From: Microvirga flavescens
GTDB lineage: Bacteria > Pseudomonadota > Alphaproteobacteria > Rhizobiales > Beijerinckiaceae
Length of the DNA stretch: 64,000 bases
Assembly: GCF_003290125.1 (NCBI RefSeq)
Contig: NZ_QMKH01000001.1
Span: 682,001-746,000 of the forward strand
Direction of reading: 5' to 3'
Of the stretch, positions 17,218 to 26,586 are shown piece by piece. The first letter of the stretch is position 1. The number at the start of each line of letters is the position of its first letter. The notes under the pieces were generated by a model that did no database searches, was not told the DNA's origin, and worked only from the letters and a program-made list of their open reading frames with translations. The position numbers and the translations under genes were made by a program.

Positions 17218-18549
17218 CTATTCCGGCGGTGTGCCGTTCGCGGCGAGCACCTCGCCCGCAAGATAGAGCGAGCCGCAGATCAGGATGCGCGGCGGGTGCT
17301 GCCAGACGAAGTTGTTGAGGGAGGCGAGGGCCGTCTCGACGCTCGGCTGGATCGTCGTGATGAGCCCGACGCTCGCGGCGATGGCGGCGACTTCCTCTGC
17401 TGGGCGTCCGGCAATCTGGCCCGCGATGGGAACGGCGATCACTTCGCGGGCGAGGCCGACGAAATTCTTGAAGAAGGCTTCCGAATCCTTCGTGCCGAGC
17501 ATGCCGCTGATGAGCACGAGCGGCGCTTCGCTGTGTTCGCCCCGCTCGGCCATCGCCGCGGCGAGCACGCGTCCGCCATCCGCGTTGTGCCCGCCGTCGA
17601 GCCACAATTCACAGCCCTCGGGCGCGATGCCCGCGAGCACGCCGTTCGACAGGCGCTGCAACCGACCCGGCCATTCGGCGCGGCGCAAGCCTTCCTCGAA
17701 GGCCTGGGTCTCAAACCGGTCGAATCCGGCGGCGCGCAGGGCCGCGATGGCCGTGCCCGCATTGATGAACTGGTGCCGCCCCACAAGCTTCGGACGCGGC
17801 AGGTCGAGCAGGCCGTTCTCATCCTGGTAGACGAGCCGTCCCGCTTCCTCATGCACGGAAAAGTCCTGACCACCAACGAGGATGGGAGACGCGCCGACGG
17901 CTTCCGCTTCCGCGCGCAGCACCTCGTCCGCGATGCGGTAGTCCTGATGCGCGATGACCGCCGGACAGCCGCGCTTGAAGATGCCCGCCTTCTCGCGGGC
18001 GATGCCCTCCAGCGTCGTGCCGAGGAATTCCGCGTGATCGTGGCCGATGGAGGTGACGACGGCGGCAATGGGATTGTCGACGACATTGGTCGTGTCATAG
18101 CGCCCGCCAAGACCGACTTCGAGGAGCAGCACGTCGGCGGGTTCTTCCGCGAATAAAAGGATCGCGGCGGCGGTGGTAATTTCGAACACGGTGATGGGCT
18201 GACCCGCATTGATCGCCTCGCAGCGGCGGAAGGCTTCGACCAGCCGCTCCTCGCTCACATACTTTCCCCCGCCGAAGCGTCCGAGGCGGATACGCTCGTG
18301 AAAGCGCACCAGATGCGGTGAGGTGTAGACGTGGACGGCAAGCCCCGCGCTTTCCAGAATCGCCCGCATGAAGGCGATGGTGGAGCCCTTGCCGTTGGTG
18401 CCCGCCACATGGATCGTCGGCGGCAGGCGGCGCTCAGGATGTCCGAGCTGCGCCAACAGCCGCTGGATGCGCCCGAGCGATAGATCAATAGCTTTCGGGT
18501 GCAGGGCGAGAAAGCGCGCGATCAGCGCATCGGAGGATTCCATCGCCAT
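17218..18549 (-). CDS. folC: Folylpolyglutamate synthase / dihydrofolate synthase
   Basis: FolC adds glutamate to dihydropteroate and then to reduced folates in the cytosol. The 443-residue protein shows the Mur-ligase-type P-loop HVAGTNGKGST (48-57), then YTSPHLVRFHERI and LEVGLGGRYDTTN. Twelve bases separate it from accD upstream on the same strand, so accD and folC form an operon, the end of the conserved trpFBA-accD-folC block. Confidence 0.96.
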   Translation of the reverse strand: MAMESSDALIARFLALHPKAIDLSLGRIQRLLAQLGHPERRLPPTIHVAGTNGKGSTIAFMRAILESAGLAVHVYTSPHLVRFHERIRLGRFGGGKYVSEERLVEAFRRCEAINAGQPITVFEITTAAAILLFAEEPADVLLLEVGLGGRYDTTNVVDNPIAAVVTSIGHDHAEFLGTTLEGIAREKAGIFKRGCPAVIAHQDYRIADEVLRAEAEAVGASPILVGGQDFSVHEEAGRLVYQDENGLLDLPRPKLVGRHQFINAGTAIAALRAAGFDRFETQAFEEGLRRAEWPGRLQRLSNGVLAGIAPEGCELWLDGGHNADGGRVLAAAMAERGEHSEAPLVLISGMLGTKDSEAFFKNFVGLAREVIAVPIAGQIAGRPAEEVAAIAASVGLITTIQPSVETALASLNNFVWQHPPRILICGSLYLAGEVLAANGTPPE

Positions 18550-18561
18550 GACTCGAAAACT

Positions 18562-19422
18562 TTAAGCGGCCGCAGCCGGAGCCTTGGTGAGAAGGCTCGC
18601 GAGGCGCGCGATGGTGCTCTTCAGGTCGTGGCGATGCACGACCATGTCTACCATGCCGTGATCCTTCAGATATTCCGAACGCTGGAAGCCGTCGGGCAGC
18701 TTCTCGCGGATGGTCTGCTCGATCACGCGCGGGCCGGCAAAGCCGATGAGCGCGCCGGGCTCGGCGATGTGCACGTCGCCCAGCATCGCGTAGGACGCGG
18801 TGACGCCGCCGGTGGTCGGGTTGGTGAGCACGACGATGTAAGGCAGCTTCGCATCGCGCAGGCGGCGCACGGCCACAGTGGTGCGCGGCAGCTGCATGAG
18901 GGAGAGAATGCCCTCCTGCATGCGCGCGCCGCCGGAGGCCGCGAAGAGCACGAAGGGCGTCTTCTTCTCGAGCGCGGTCTCGGCACCCTTCACGACGGCT
19001 TCGCCCGCCGCCATGCCGAGGGAGCCGCCCATGAAGCCGAAATCCTGCACGGCGAGGGTCATCGGCACGCTTTCGACGCGGCCGTAGCCGACCTTGAAGG
19101 CGTCCTGCATGCCGGTCTTGGTGCGGGCGTCCTTGAGGCGGTCGACATAGCGCTTCTCGTCGCGGAACTTCAGCGGATCGACCGGCGCGTCGGGCAGCGC
19201 GACGTCAAGCCAGGTGCCGCCGTCGAACATCAGCTGCAGGCGCTGCGTCGCGGAAATGCGCATGTGGTGGTTGGAGCCGGGGATGACCCACTGGTTCGCT
19301 TCCACGTCCTTGTGGAACACGACCTGCCCCGTCTCCGGACACTTGATCCAGAGATTGTCGGGGGATTCCCGCTTGAACAGCGTCTTGATCTTCGGTCGGA
19401 CGACTTCGGAGATCCAGTTCAT
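18562..19422 (-). CDS. accD: Acetyl-CoA carboxylase carboxyltransferase subunit beta, without zinc-ribbon cysteines
   Basis: AccD and AccA transfer carboxyl from biotin to acetyl-CoA in fatty-acid synthesis. The 286-residue protein begins [16 protein letters not shown] and carries the carboxyltransferase core with [14 protein letters not shown] and [11 protein letters not shown]. The N-terminal ribbon that has four Zn-binding Cys in E. coli here reads [14 protein letters not shown] and later PGSNHHMR, with a single Cys. I believe this loss is shared by other Rhizobiales. The ATG at 19422 follows AAAGGAAC; an upstream start would add eight odd residues. Confidence 0.95.
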   Translation of the reverse strand: MNWISEVVRPKIKTLFKRESPDNLWIKCPETGQVVFHKDVEANQWVIPGSNHHMRISATQRLQLMFDGGTWLDVALPDAPVDPLKFRDEKRYVDRLKDARTKTGMQDAFKVGYGRVESVPMTLAVQDFGFMGGSLGMAAGEAVVKGAETALEKKTPFVLFAASGGARMQEGILSLMQLPRTTVAVRRLRDAKLPYIVVLTNPTTGGVTASYAMLGDVHIAEPGALIGFAGPRVIEQTIREKLPDGFQRSEYLKDHGMVDMVVHRHDLKSTIARLASLLTKAPAAAA

Positions 19423-19456
19423 CGTTTTGTTCCTTTTCAGAGGCACCCGGTAAAGC

Positions 19457-19563
19457 CCTCATCCTGAGGAGGTGCGCAGCACCGTCTCGAAGGACGAGGG
19501 CGTCTCCAGCGCCCACTGGACTTATCCTTCGAGACACCGCTGATGCGGCTCCTCAGGATGAGG
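19457..19563. repeat. Palindromic intergenic repeat, CCTCATCCTGAGGAG family, copy A
   Basis: The 107-bp element starts CCTCATCCTGAGGAG and ends CTCCTCAGGATGAGG. It holds an inner hairpin GGTGC-GCA-GCACC after the left end and CCGC-TGAT-GCGG before the right end, plus CGAAGGACGAGG and TCCTTCGAG segments. It sits between trpA and accD, so it lies within the predicted operon. Other copies: 41627-41739, 59243-59313 and 63926 to the window end. Confidence 0.9.
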
Positions 19564-19577
19564 CCCTTTGCTATCTC

Positions 19578-20417
19578 TTACGCGGCCGCGCGCTTCGACA
19601 CGGACCGCACGCCTTCGCTCAATTCCTTCACCAATGTGGTGACGGCCTCGACCGAGCGCGAGGTGGCATAATCCTGCCCGTCGAGCGTGCCCTTCAGGGC
19701 GTCGATCAGGGCCGAGCCGACCACGACCCCGTCCGCGCCCTTGGCGATGGCCGCCGCGTGCGCGCCGTTCTTGACGCCGAAGCCCACCACCACGGGAAGC
19801 GGCGTGTGCCGCTTGATCCGCTCGACCGCCGTGGAAACCTTGCCGAAATCGGGGGTCGCCGCGCCGGTGATGCCGGTGATCGACACGTAATAGACGAACC
19901 CTGCGGTGTTGGCGAGCACGGCGGGAAGCCGTTTGTCATCCGTCGTCGGGGTGGCGAGGCGGATGAAGGCGAGCCCGGCCTTCAGCGCCGGCAGGCACAA
20001 CTCGTCGTCCTCCTCCGGCGGCAGGTCGACCACGATCAGCCCGTCGACCCCGGCCTCCTTGGCATCGGTGAGGAAGCGCTCGACGCCATAGACGTAGATC
20101 GGGTTGAAATAGCCCATGAGAATGATCGGCGTTTCCGAGTCTTCCTTGCGGAAGCGGCGCACGAGATCGAGGGTCTTGATGGTGTTCTGGCCGCCTTTCA
20201 GCGCCCGCAGGCCCGCCGCCTGGATCGCCGGGCCGTCGGCCATCGGGTCAGTGAACGGCATGCCGAATTCGACGATATCCGCCCCGGCCTTCGGCAGGTT
20301 CCGCATGATCTCGAAGGAAGTTTCGAGATCCGGGTCGCCGGCCATGATGTAGGTGACGAGCGCGGCGCGGCCTTCCGCGCGGCACTTCTCAAAACGGGCT
20401 TCGATGCGCTGTGTCAT
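19578..20417 (-). CDS. trpA: Tryptophan synthase alpha subunit
   Basis: TrpA cleaves indole-3-glycerol phosphate and passes indole to TrpB. In the 279-residue protein the catalytic Glu50 ([10 protein letters not shown]) and Asp61 (PMADGP) are both present, and the phosphate-binding [10 protein letters not shown] and VVVGSALID segments follow. In most Rhizobiales trpA abuts trpB; here about 1.3 kb holding two opposite-strand genes separates them, so trpA probably needs its own promoter. Confidence 0.97.
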   Translation of the reverse strand: MTQRIEARFEKCRAEGRAALVTYIMAGDPDLETSFEIMRNLPKAGADIVEFGMPFTDPMADGPAIQAAGLRALKGGQNTIKTLDLVRRFRKEDSETPIILMGYFNPIYVYGVERFLTDAKEAGVDGLIVVDLPPEEDDELCLPALKAGLAFIRLATPTTDDKRLPAVLANTAGFVYYVSITGITGAATPDFGKVSTAVERIKRHTPLPVVVGFGVKNGAHAAAIAKGADGVVVGSALIDALKGTLDGQDYATSRSVEAVTTLVKELSEGVRSVSKRAAA

Positions 20418-20513
20418 GGGCGGGTGTTTAGCACCTTCTGTGGCAGATGTGGACAGGGATCTCGGCCTCTGCCAAAAGCAACGTTGAAATAATATAACGC
20501 ACGAGATTTTCTC

Positions 20514-21032
20514 ATGCTCAATCCGATCCTGCGAGCCGCCATGAGCCTTTTTCTGGGGGCCGGTATTTCGATGTCAGCCGCTGCTTCCGAGCTTCCTCCG
20601 GTTCAGATCACGGAATTCGGAGAATTCGGGCCCCAGCCCGGCAAGGCCGTTGTGGCCCCCAACACGGCCAAGGGTACCGCGGCGCAGGTGATGAGCCGCA
20701 AGCTCATCCGGCGAACCGATTGCATCGTCGCTCGGCGCGGCGTCAGGCTCGGTGTTCTGGTGCGGCACGACGACCCCAATCTGAGCATTATGCCTGTCGA
20801 GATCGCGGTTACGCATCCCCCCATCGTCGGGCCCGATGGGCGCACGCGAACCATCGATTCCTGGCCCATGCAGCTCCTGAAAGAGCCGCTCTATACGGGC
20901 TGGCATTTCGAGGAAGCGTATGAGCTCGTTCCCGGCCCCTACATCATTTCGGTGCTGGTGGATGGGCGCGTGAGCGACCAGAAGGTCTTTACCGTCGTGC
21001 TGCCCGGGACGAGTTGCCCCAAGACCTCCTGA
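20514..21032 (+). CDS. Small exported protein, DUF3859-like
   Basis: The 172-residue protein begins with a signal peptide (hydrophobic about 8-22, likely cleavage after AAA near 25). The mature part starts [10 protein letters not shown], which resembles DUF3859 proteins (from memory). It contains [24 protein letters not shown] and [15 protein letters not shown], ending CPKTS; the two Cys may form a disulfide. Function unknown. It is transcribed against the trp genes, between trpB and trpA, and has a damaged paralog 95 bp downstream, which points to tandem duplication. Confidence 0.75.
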   Translation: MLNPILRAAMSLFLGAGISMSAAASELPPVQITEFGEFGPQPGKAVVAPNTAKGTAAQVMSRKLIRRTDCIVARRGVRLGVLVRHDDPNLSIMPVEIAVTHPPIVGPDGRTRTIDSWPMQLLKEPLYTGWHFEEAYELVPGPYIISVLVDGRVSDQKVFTVVLPGTSCPKTS

Positions 21033-21127
21033 ACGGGCGCCGCCGGTTACGGCCTGGATCTTCGCTCCCAGAATCTCCGCGAAGACGACGTGAAACAAAG
21101 CAACCATCAGACATATAGAGTTGAGCA

Positions 21128-21681
21128 ATGAGCAATCTTTGGACGAATACTCCATCCTTGAACACTCGCTCTGTCGCCCTTGCTACGCTGGCAGGACTCT
21201 TGTCGGTGAATGGCGCTAAAGCTCAAACAGTGATCGATATCACCGCTTTCGGAGAGCTTCGGGCACAGGTGGTCGCAAAGTCGATGCGCCCAATACCGCA
21301 AGCGGCTGGGTGCGAGAGACGAGCACGCCCAAAGTGGTCCGCCAAACCGACTGCATCGTGGCGAACCGAGGAACCCTCTTCGGCATCGTCGTTGCGCATG
21401 CCGATCCGAAACATCCAAGTTACGGTAAAACCGTTCAGGTCGAAGTATCTCATCCTCCGTTCAGTGGACCCGGTGGCGATTCGCGAACGATGGATCGCTG
21501 GACACACCAACTGATGCCGACCACACCACGTCCGACCGGTTGGATCGCGTGGGGTTTCGATTACGACTACGAGCTGGTGACGGGCCATTGGACGATCACT
21601 TTGCTCTACGGCAGTGAAGTGCTCGTCAAGAAGACCTTCGAGGTCGTTGCCAATCGCAGAGCTTGTTCAAGGACAAGCTGA
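21128..21681 (+). pseudogene. Frameshifted paralog of the upstream DUF3859-like gene
   Basis: The first frame codes a signal peptide and QTVIDITAFGEL, aligning with the intact paralog, and then loses similarity. Similarity resumes in the next frame with VDAPNTASG, VVRQTDCIVANRG, VSHPPF and YELVTGHW, ending at 21681 with CSRTS. The register changes at 21261-21263, a GGG run, and one extra G there would restore a single frame of about 184 residues. It is either a one-base-deletion pseudogene, a phase-variable tract or a sequencing error. Confidence 0.8.
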
Positions 21682-21741
21682 ATGCCGATGGGCTTTGTGA
21701 GTGGGGCGCCTTCTCAGAGCCCACCCAGACACATTCCATAC

Positions 21742-22989
21742 TCAGATCTGCGACCCCAGAATCTCCGCGATCTGCGGAATGTCCTTGTCGCCACGGCCAC
21801 TGATGTTGACGACCATCAGGTGATCCTTCGGCTTCTTGGGCGCGAGTTCCATGGCCTTGGCGAGGGCGTGGCTCGGCTCCAGCGCGGGGAGAATACCTTC
21901 GAGCCGCGAGCAGAGCTGGAAGGCGTCCAGCGCCTCCTGATCGGTGGCGGAAATGTAGTTCACGCGGCCCACATCGTGCAGCCAAGCGTGTTCCGGCCCG
22001 ATGCCGGGATAGTCGAGGCCCGCCGAGATGGAATGCGCGTCCTGGATCTGCCCGTCCGCATCCATGAGGAGATAGGTGCGATTGCCGTGCAGAACGCCGG
22101 GGCGACCGCCGGAGAGCGAGGCGGCGTGGAGCTTGTCGAGGCCGTGGCCCGCCGCCTCGACGCCGTAGATCTCGATTCCGCGATCATCGAGGAAGGGGTG
22201 GAACAGGCCGATGGCGTTCGAGCCGCCGCCGATGCAGGCGACGAGCGAGTCGGGCAGGCGGCCTTCCGCCTTCATCATCTGCTCACGGGTCTCGTTGCCG
22301 ATCACGCATTGGAAATCGCGCACCATCGCCGGGTAAGGATGCGGCCCCGCCACGGTGCCGATGCAATAGAACGTGTCGGCGATATTGGTGACCCAATCGC
22401 GCAGCGCCTCGTTCATGGCGTCCTTCAGGGTCTTGGTGCCGGACTGCACGGGCACGACCTTGGCGCCCAGCATGTTCATGCGGAACACGTTGGGCTTTTG
22501 CCGCTCCACATCCACCGCGCCCATGTAGACGATGCATTCAAGCCCAAAGCGCGCGCAGAGCGTCGCCGTGGCGACGCCGTGCTGGCCGGCGCCGGTTTCG
22601 GCGATGATGCGCTTCTTGCCCATCCGGCGGGCGAGAAGGATCTGGCCCAGCACGTTGTTCACCTTGTGCGCGCCGGTGTGATTCAATTCCTCGCGCTTGA
22701 AGTAGATCTTCGCGCCGCCCGATAGGCCGGAGGCCGTCGAAACCTCACGAAGATGCTCGGTCATGCGCTCGGCGAAATAGAGCGGGCTCGGGCGGCCGAT
22801 GTAGTGGGCCATCATCGACGCCATCTCGGCATGGAAGGCCGGATCGGCCTTGGCCTCCTCGTAGGCCTTTTCCAGTTCCAGGATATTCGGCATCAGCGTC
22901 TCGGCGACAAAACGGCCGCCGAACATGCCGAAATGCCCACGCTCGTCGGGGCCGGTGCGGAAGGAATTGGTTTGCGCCTGAGATGACAC
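21742..22989 (-). CDS. trpB: Tryptophan synthase beta subunit
   Basis: TrpB is the PLP enzyme that joins indole and serine to make tryptophan. In this 415-residue protein Lys109 in [10 protein letters not shown] is the PLP-binding lysine, [10 protein letters not shown] is the substrate loop, and [10 protein letters not shown] binds the PLP phosphate. It follows trpF by 11 bp on the minus strand. The next gene in the usual operon, trpA, is displaced downstream. Confidence 0.98.
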   Translation of the reverse strand: MSSQAQTNSFRTGPDERGHFGMFGGRFVAETLMPNILELEKAYEEAKADPAFHAEMASMMAHYIGRPSPLYFAERMTEHLREVSTASGLSGGAKIYFKREELNHTGAHKVNNVLGQILLARRMGKKRIIAETGAGQHGVATATLCARFGLECIVYMGAVDVERQKPNVFRMNMLGAKVVPVQSGTKTLKDAMNEALRDWVTNIADTFYCIGTVAGPHPYPAMVRDFQCVIGNETREQMMKAEGRLPDSLVACIGGGSNAIGLFHPFLDDRGIEIYGVEAAGHGLDKLHAASLSGGRPGVLHGNRTYLLMDADGQIQDAHSISAGLDYPGIGPEHAWLHDVGRVNYISATDQEALDAFQLCSRLEGILPALEPSHALAKAMELAPKKPKDHLMVVNISGRGDKDIPQIAEILGSQI

Positions 22990-23000
22990 GGTTGTTCGCC

Positions 23001-23663
23001 TTAACTGACGCCAACGGCCGATGCCGTTCGCGCGGCCCTGATAAAGGCCTCGATCTTGCCCGGATCCTTGACGCCGGGGCTCTTTTCGACGCCCGAGGAG
23101 ACATCGACGGCGGCGGCTCCCGTGAGCCGGATCGCCTGTGCGACGTTGTCGGGGTCGAGCCCTCCTGACAACATGAAGGCGATGGCAGGGTCAAGCCCGA
23201 TCAGGAGTCGCCAGTCGAAGGTGAGACCGTTGCCGCCGGGCAGAGCGCCCGCCGTGCGCGGCGGCTTTGCATCGAGCATGATGCGGTCGGCAACGCCGCG
23301 ATAAGCCGAAATTGCCTCAAGATCAGCTGCTTCGCCGATGCCGAGGACCTTCATGACGGGCCGTCCGAAGCGGGCTCGAATGGCGGCGACGCGTTCCGGC
23401 GTCTCGTGTCCATGCAATTGCAGCAGGTCAGGGTCGATGGCCTCGACGATGTCGGCAAGTTCCGCATCCTGCGGATCCACCACGAGCGCCACGCGCTGCG
23501 TTCGCCCCCTGGCGCGGCGCGAGAGGTCGCGGGCGAGGTCAAGGCTCACATGGCGCGGGCTTTTTTGAAAGCGCACGAACCCGACGAAATCGGCCCCCGC
23601 ATCGAGGGCGGCGTCGAGGGTTTCCGGCGTCGAGAGGCCGCAGATTTTGATGAGGGGTGTCAT
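23001..23663 (-). CDS. trpF: Phosphoribosylanthranilate isomerase
   Basis: TrpF isomerizes phosphoribosylanthranilate in tryptophan synthesis. The 220-residue TIM barrel begins [14 protein letters not shown] with the catalytic Cys in KICG, and continues [20 protein letters not shown] and [16 protein letters not shown] longer start at 23768 would overlap the neighbouring gene and lacks family similarity. It is the first gene of the minus-strand trp block. Confidence 0.96.
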   Translation of the reverse strand: MTPLIKICGLSTPETLDAALDAGADFVGFVRFQKSPRHVSLDLARDLSRRARGRTQRVALVVDPQDAELADIVEAIDPDLLQLHGHETPERVAAIRARFGRPVMKVLGIGEAADLEAISAYRGVADRIMLDAKPPRTAGALPGGNGLTFDWRLLIGLDPAIAFMLSGGLDPDNVAQAIRLTGAAAVDVSSGVEKSPGVKDPGKIEAFIRAARTASAVGVS

Positions 23664-23682
23664 GGCTTTGATGTTACGCCAC

Positions 23683-24636
23683 TCACGCCAGCTTTCGCCA
23701 CACCAGTATCGCCGCAGCCAGATCTTCGAGGGCCGATCCGACCGACTTGAACACGGTGATGGCATCATCGCTCCGGCGCTGCGTCTTGTCCTGCCGGCAG
23801 AGGTCGAACAGGTCGCCCTTCACATGCGAACGCGCAACCGCGCCGCTTTTCAGCGAGAGCGCGACATCGCCGCCTTCGCTCAGCGCGGCTTCAGTATCGA
23901 TGTAGACATCGGCGCGCTGCAACGCTTCGTCATCCGCCTCGCGCATGGAGAGATTGAACGCGCCGACGAGATCGAGATGAGCGCCTTTTTTCAGCCACGC
24001 GCCCTTCACGAGCGGTGCGGTGGACAGGGTTGCGCAGGAAACGAGATCCGCTTCGCGCACCGCGCCCTCGAGATCGCGCACCGCCGTCACCGGCAGCCCT
24101 TGCGCCTGCAATTGCGCGGCAAGGCTTTCAGCGCGTTCGAAGCGGTGGTTCCACAAGGCGACTTCGCGGATCGGGCGCTGGCTCATGTGCGCGCGGATGA
24201 GAAACGGTGAGAGCGAACCCGCGCCGACCATCATCATTTTCGTGGCATCGCCGCGCGCGAGGTAACGCGCCGCGAGGGCTGATGCCGCCGCCGTGCGCCA
24301 CACGGTGAGACGCGTGCCGTCGAGCGCCGCGCGCGGCTCGCCTGTCGCGCCGTCCATCAAAAGATAGGTGCCGAGCACGCTCGGCAGGTTCTGCGCGCCG
24401 TTGTCGGGAAACACCGAGACGATCTTCACGCCGACAAAGCCATCCTTCGTCTTCGGCCCCGACCACGCAGGCATGAGCAGCAGCGTGCCGTGCGCGCCCT
24501 CGCGCTCGATCTCATGGTGATGCCGGATCGGCGTTTCGATATCGCCGCGAAACGCCTCGGCGAGAGTGTCGATCAGGTGGGGGAAGGTGAGAGCCTGATC
24601 GATCTCGGCGGAGGTGACGACGCGCATGTAGCTCAC
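23683..24636 (-). CDS. Ornithine cyclodeaminase / ketimine reductase family protein
   Basis: This 317-residue Rossmann-fold protein of the ornithine cyclodeaminase/mu-crystallin family has MMVGAGSLSPFLIRAH as the dinucleotide-binding turn (about residues 130-145), GVKIVSVFPDN and DLVGAFNLSMREADDEAL. Family members act on ornithine, pyrroline-2-carboxylate or other cyclic imines, and the substrate is not decidable here. The GTG at 24636 overlaps the lapA stop by four bases (GTGA); an ATG at 24627 is an alternative. trpF begins 20 bp downstream. Confidence 0.85.
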   Translation of the reverse strand: MSYMRVVTSAEIDQALTFPHLIDTLAEAFRGDIETPIRHHHEIEREGAHGTLLLMPAWSGPKTKDGFVGVKIVSVFPDNGAQNLPSVLGTYLLMDGATGEPRAALDGTRLTVWRTAAASALAARYLARGDATKMMMVGAGSLSPFLIRAHMSQRPIREVALWNHRFERAESLAAQLQAQGLPVTAVRDLEGAVREADLVSCATLSTAPLVKGAWLKKGAHLDLVGAFNLSMREADDEALQRADVYIDTEAALSEGGDVALSLKSGAVARSHVKGDLFDLCRQDKTQRRSDDAITVFKSVGSALEDLAAAILVWRKLA

Positions 24637-24980
24637 AGGAAGGAGGTTTGGGACGACGGAAGGGCCGGAACGTTGGTAACGGGGATCTGCGCGCGCAGGC
24701 GCTCGGCTTCCGAGCGCAGACGCTCGGCCTCTCGCCGTGCCTCGCGACGGGCGCGGCGATGCTTGCCCTGCGCAAGCCAGGTGGCGATGCCGCCGATGAA
24801 GACGCCGACAGCCGTCGCGGCGAAGATCACCGCGAACAGCGGAAGCTGAACGGCGAATTCCGGCGCGGTTTCCGAAAATGGATCGAGCGAGAGAGTCACG
24901 GGCGCGCGGTTCGCCACCGCCAGAAGCACGATGGCGACGGCCACCGGCAACAGAATGAGCGCCTTCAGGAAACGAATCAC
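24633..24980 (-). CDS. LapA-domain inner-membrane protein
   Basis: The 115-residue protein has two transmembrane helices (about 4-22 and 46-69) separated by an NRAPVTLSLDPF-type linker, followed by an Arg/Glu-rich coiled-coil tail (about 73-98). This layout is typical of LapA/DUF1049 proteins, which in enterobacteria help assemble envelope lipopolysaccharide; its role in alphaproteobacteria is not established. It lies downstream of ihfB, as in many Rhizobiales, and overlaps the cyclodeaminase-like gene by 4 bp. Confidence 0.83.
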   Translation of the reverse strand: MIRFLKALILLPVAVAIVLLAVANRAPVTLSLDPFSETAPEFAVQLPLFAVIFAATAVGVFIGGIATWLAQGKHRRARREARREAERLRSEAERLRAQIPVTNVPALPSSQTSFL

Positions 24981-25057
24981 GCCAGCACCTCCGACGCCGG
25001 GAGCAACAACCGGCGTTTCGCGATTTCGCGCCCGCCCGAACCTCGCGTCAAGTGTTT

Positions 25058-25156
25058 AGACTTTGATCGTTTCCCATTGAAACGATCAAAGTCTTATTCT
25101 TTCTTGAGATCGCACGATCCGGGCGAACAACCGGTTTCCACTTGTTCTGATCGTGC
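25058..25156. repeat. Composite palindromic element, copy 1 (long hairpin + T-rich spacer + 45-bp palindromic repeat)
   Basis: AGACTTTGATCGTTTC (25058-25073) pairs perfectly with 25079-25094 around a 5-nt loop. A 17-nt T-rich spacer follows, then a 45-bp element (25112-25156) bounded by GCACGATC and GATCGTGC, with AACCGGTTT in its middle. The same three-part layout recurs at 57910-58009 in the opposite orientation. It occupies the ihfB-lapA gap, and the hairpin may also act as a weak terminator for ihfB. Confidence 0.88.
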
Positions 25157-25166
25157 TCTAGAAAAA

Positions 25167-25463
25167 TCAGCGCACTGCCGTCTTCGCACCGTTGAGGCGC
25201 AGGCGCATTTCCTTGCCCGTCTTGAACACGGGAACGACCTTCTCCGACACCGAAACCGCCGCGCCCGTGCGCGGGTTGCGGCCCGTGCGGGCATCGCGCT
25301 TTTTCACGGCGAAGGCGCCGAAGCCGCGCAGCTCGACCCGGTCGCCGCGCGAGAGCGCATCGGCAATGGTGTCGAGAATCGCATTCACGATGTTCTCGAC
25401 ATCGCGTTGGTACAAATGCGGGTTCCGCTCAGCGATCTTGAGCACCAGTTCGGATTTTATCAT
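25167..25463 (-). CDS. ihfB: Integration host factor subunit beta
   Basis: IHF-beta is the DNA-bending nucleoid protein that pairs with IHF-alpha. The 98-residue protein has the HU/IHF N-terminus [17 protein letters not shown], the core [25 protein letters not shown] with the intercalating proline arm, and [11 protein letters not shown]. The arm and the sppA-ihfB-lapA context favour IhfB over HU. It begins 25 bp after the sppA stop on the same strand. Confidence 0.95.
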   Translation of the reverse strand: MIKSELVLKIAERNPHLYQRDVENIVNAILDTIADALSRGDRVELRGFGAFAVKKRDARTGRNPRTGAAVSVSEKVVPVFKTGKEMRLRLNGAKTAVR

Positions 25464-25488
25464 TGATGGTTATCTGTTTGACGGGGCT

Positions 25489-26454
25489 TTATTTTTCGGC
25501 AGGTTGCCAGAGCGCCAACAGGCCGTCAAGCTGCGTTGCGCCCACATTGAGCGAAGCGCGCCGCAGGTTCTCCGCCAGCTGCTCGAATCCGAGCATATCG
25601 GCCCCGAAGGCCGCCCACACGAAGGGCGACAGGCTGCTCTCGCCGCGCGGTCGCCATTCCTGCACGGGGAGATTGGGGGCAACGCCCTTCTCCCGCACGA
25701 GCCAGGAAACGGCGTCGCGTTCCGTGCCGAGCGCGTCCACGAGTTTCAGCGGCATGCCCTGATGCCCGCTGAAGATCTGGCCGGTGGAGACTGCAGCGAG
25801 TTCCGCATCGCTCATCCGGCGGCGTTCGCGCACGAGGCGCTTGAACCAGTCGTAAGTGTCGTTGACCACGGATTGCAGGGCCGCGCGCGCCTCGGGGCTC
25901 GTCGGCGTGAAGCCGCTCGGCTCGGCTTTGAGCGGCGTCGACTTCACCGCCTCGACCTTCACGCCGATGTTGCCGAGAAGCTGCGACAGCTCCGGATATT
26001 GAATCAGCACACCGATGGAGCCGACGAGCGAGGTTTCCCGCGCCACGATGTGGTCGGCGGCAATCGCCGTGATGTAGCCGCCCGAGGCCGCCGTGCCGTC
26101 CACGAAGGCGACGAGCGGCTTGCGCTGCGCCAGCGTGCGGATGTTGCGAAAAAGTTCCTCCGAGCCCGTGGTGGTGCCGCCGGGGGAATTGATGGAAATG
26201 ACGACGCCCGCAACCGACCTGTCGCGCCCGACGCGCTGCATGAGGTCGGCCACGCGCTGGCTGCCGGCAATGAAGCCGTTGATGGAAATGCGCGCGACAT
26301 GCATCCGCCCCGGCACGACGCCGAACCGGTCGGCAGCGGCAAAGCCCAGCGCCAGAACGCCGGCGATCAGCGCCAGAAATCCGGTGACTCGCCAGAAGCT
26401 CAGCTTGCGGCGCAGGCGTTGGCGGTCGGCGATGATTTCGGCATCCAATGACAT
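25489..26454 (-). CDS. sppA: Signal peptide peptidase SppA, short form
   Basis: SppA digests released signal peptides in the inner membrane. The 321-residue protein has one transmembrane segment (about 19-41), ISINSPGGTTTGSE near 87-99, the Ser nucleophile at 124 in TAASGGYITA, LVGSIGVLIQ, and a candidate catalytic Lys at 171-176. It is the short single-domain type rather than the 600-residue E. coli form. It stands directly upstream of ihfB, as in other alphaproteobacteria. Confidence 0.94.
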   Translation of the reverse strand: MSLDAEIIADRQRLRRKLSFWRVTGFLALIAGVLALGFAAADRFGVVPGRMHVARISINGFIAGSQRVADLMQRVGRDRSVAGVVISINSPGGTTTGSEELFRNIRTLAQRKPLVAFVDGTAASGGYITAIAADHIVARETSLVGSIGVLIQYPELSQLLGNIGVKVEAVKSTPLKAEPSGFTPTSPEARAALQSVVNDTYDWFKRLVRERRRMSDAELAAVSTGQIFSGHQGMPLKLVDALGTERDAVSWLVREKGVAPNLPVQEWRPRGESSLSPFVWAAFGADMLGFEQLAENLRRASLNVGATQLDGLLALWQPAEK

Positions 26455-26586
26455 CGGTATCGGGCTCTTTCGAAAAGGCCAAGCTTTTGACGCGCCACCC
26501 TATTGCGAAGGCAGATAGGGCGGCAAGAGAGGGGGCCAATAAAGTAGGATTTATTCTCCTTCCTCCTCTGCCAAAGAGGAAATCGC

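Noticed and set aside
16408..18156. 582-codon + frame across trxA, the VOC gene and folC
   Set aside because: It runs out of frame through trxA and antisense to two clear genes; no domain is visible.
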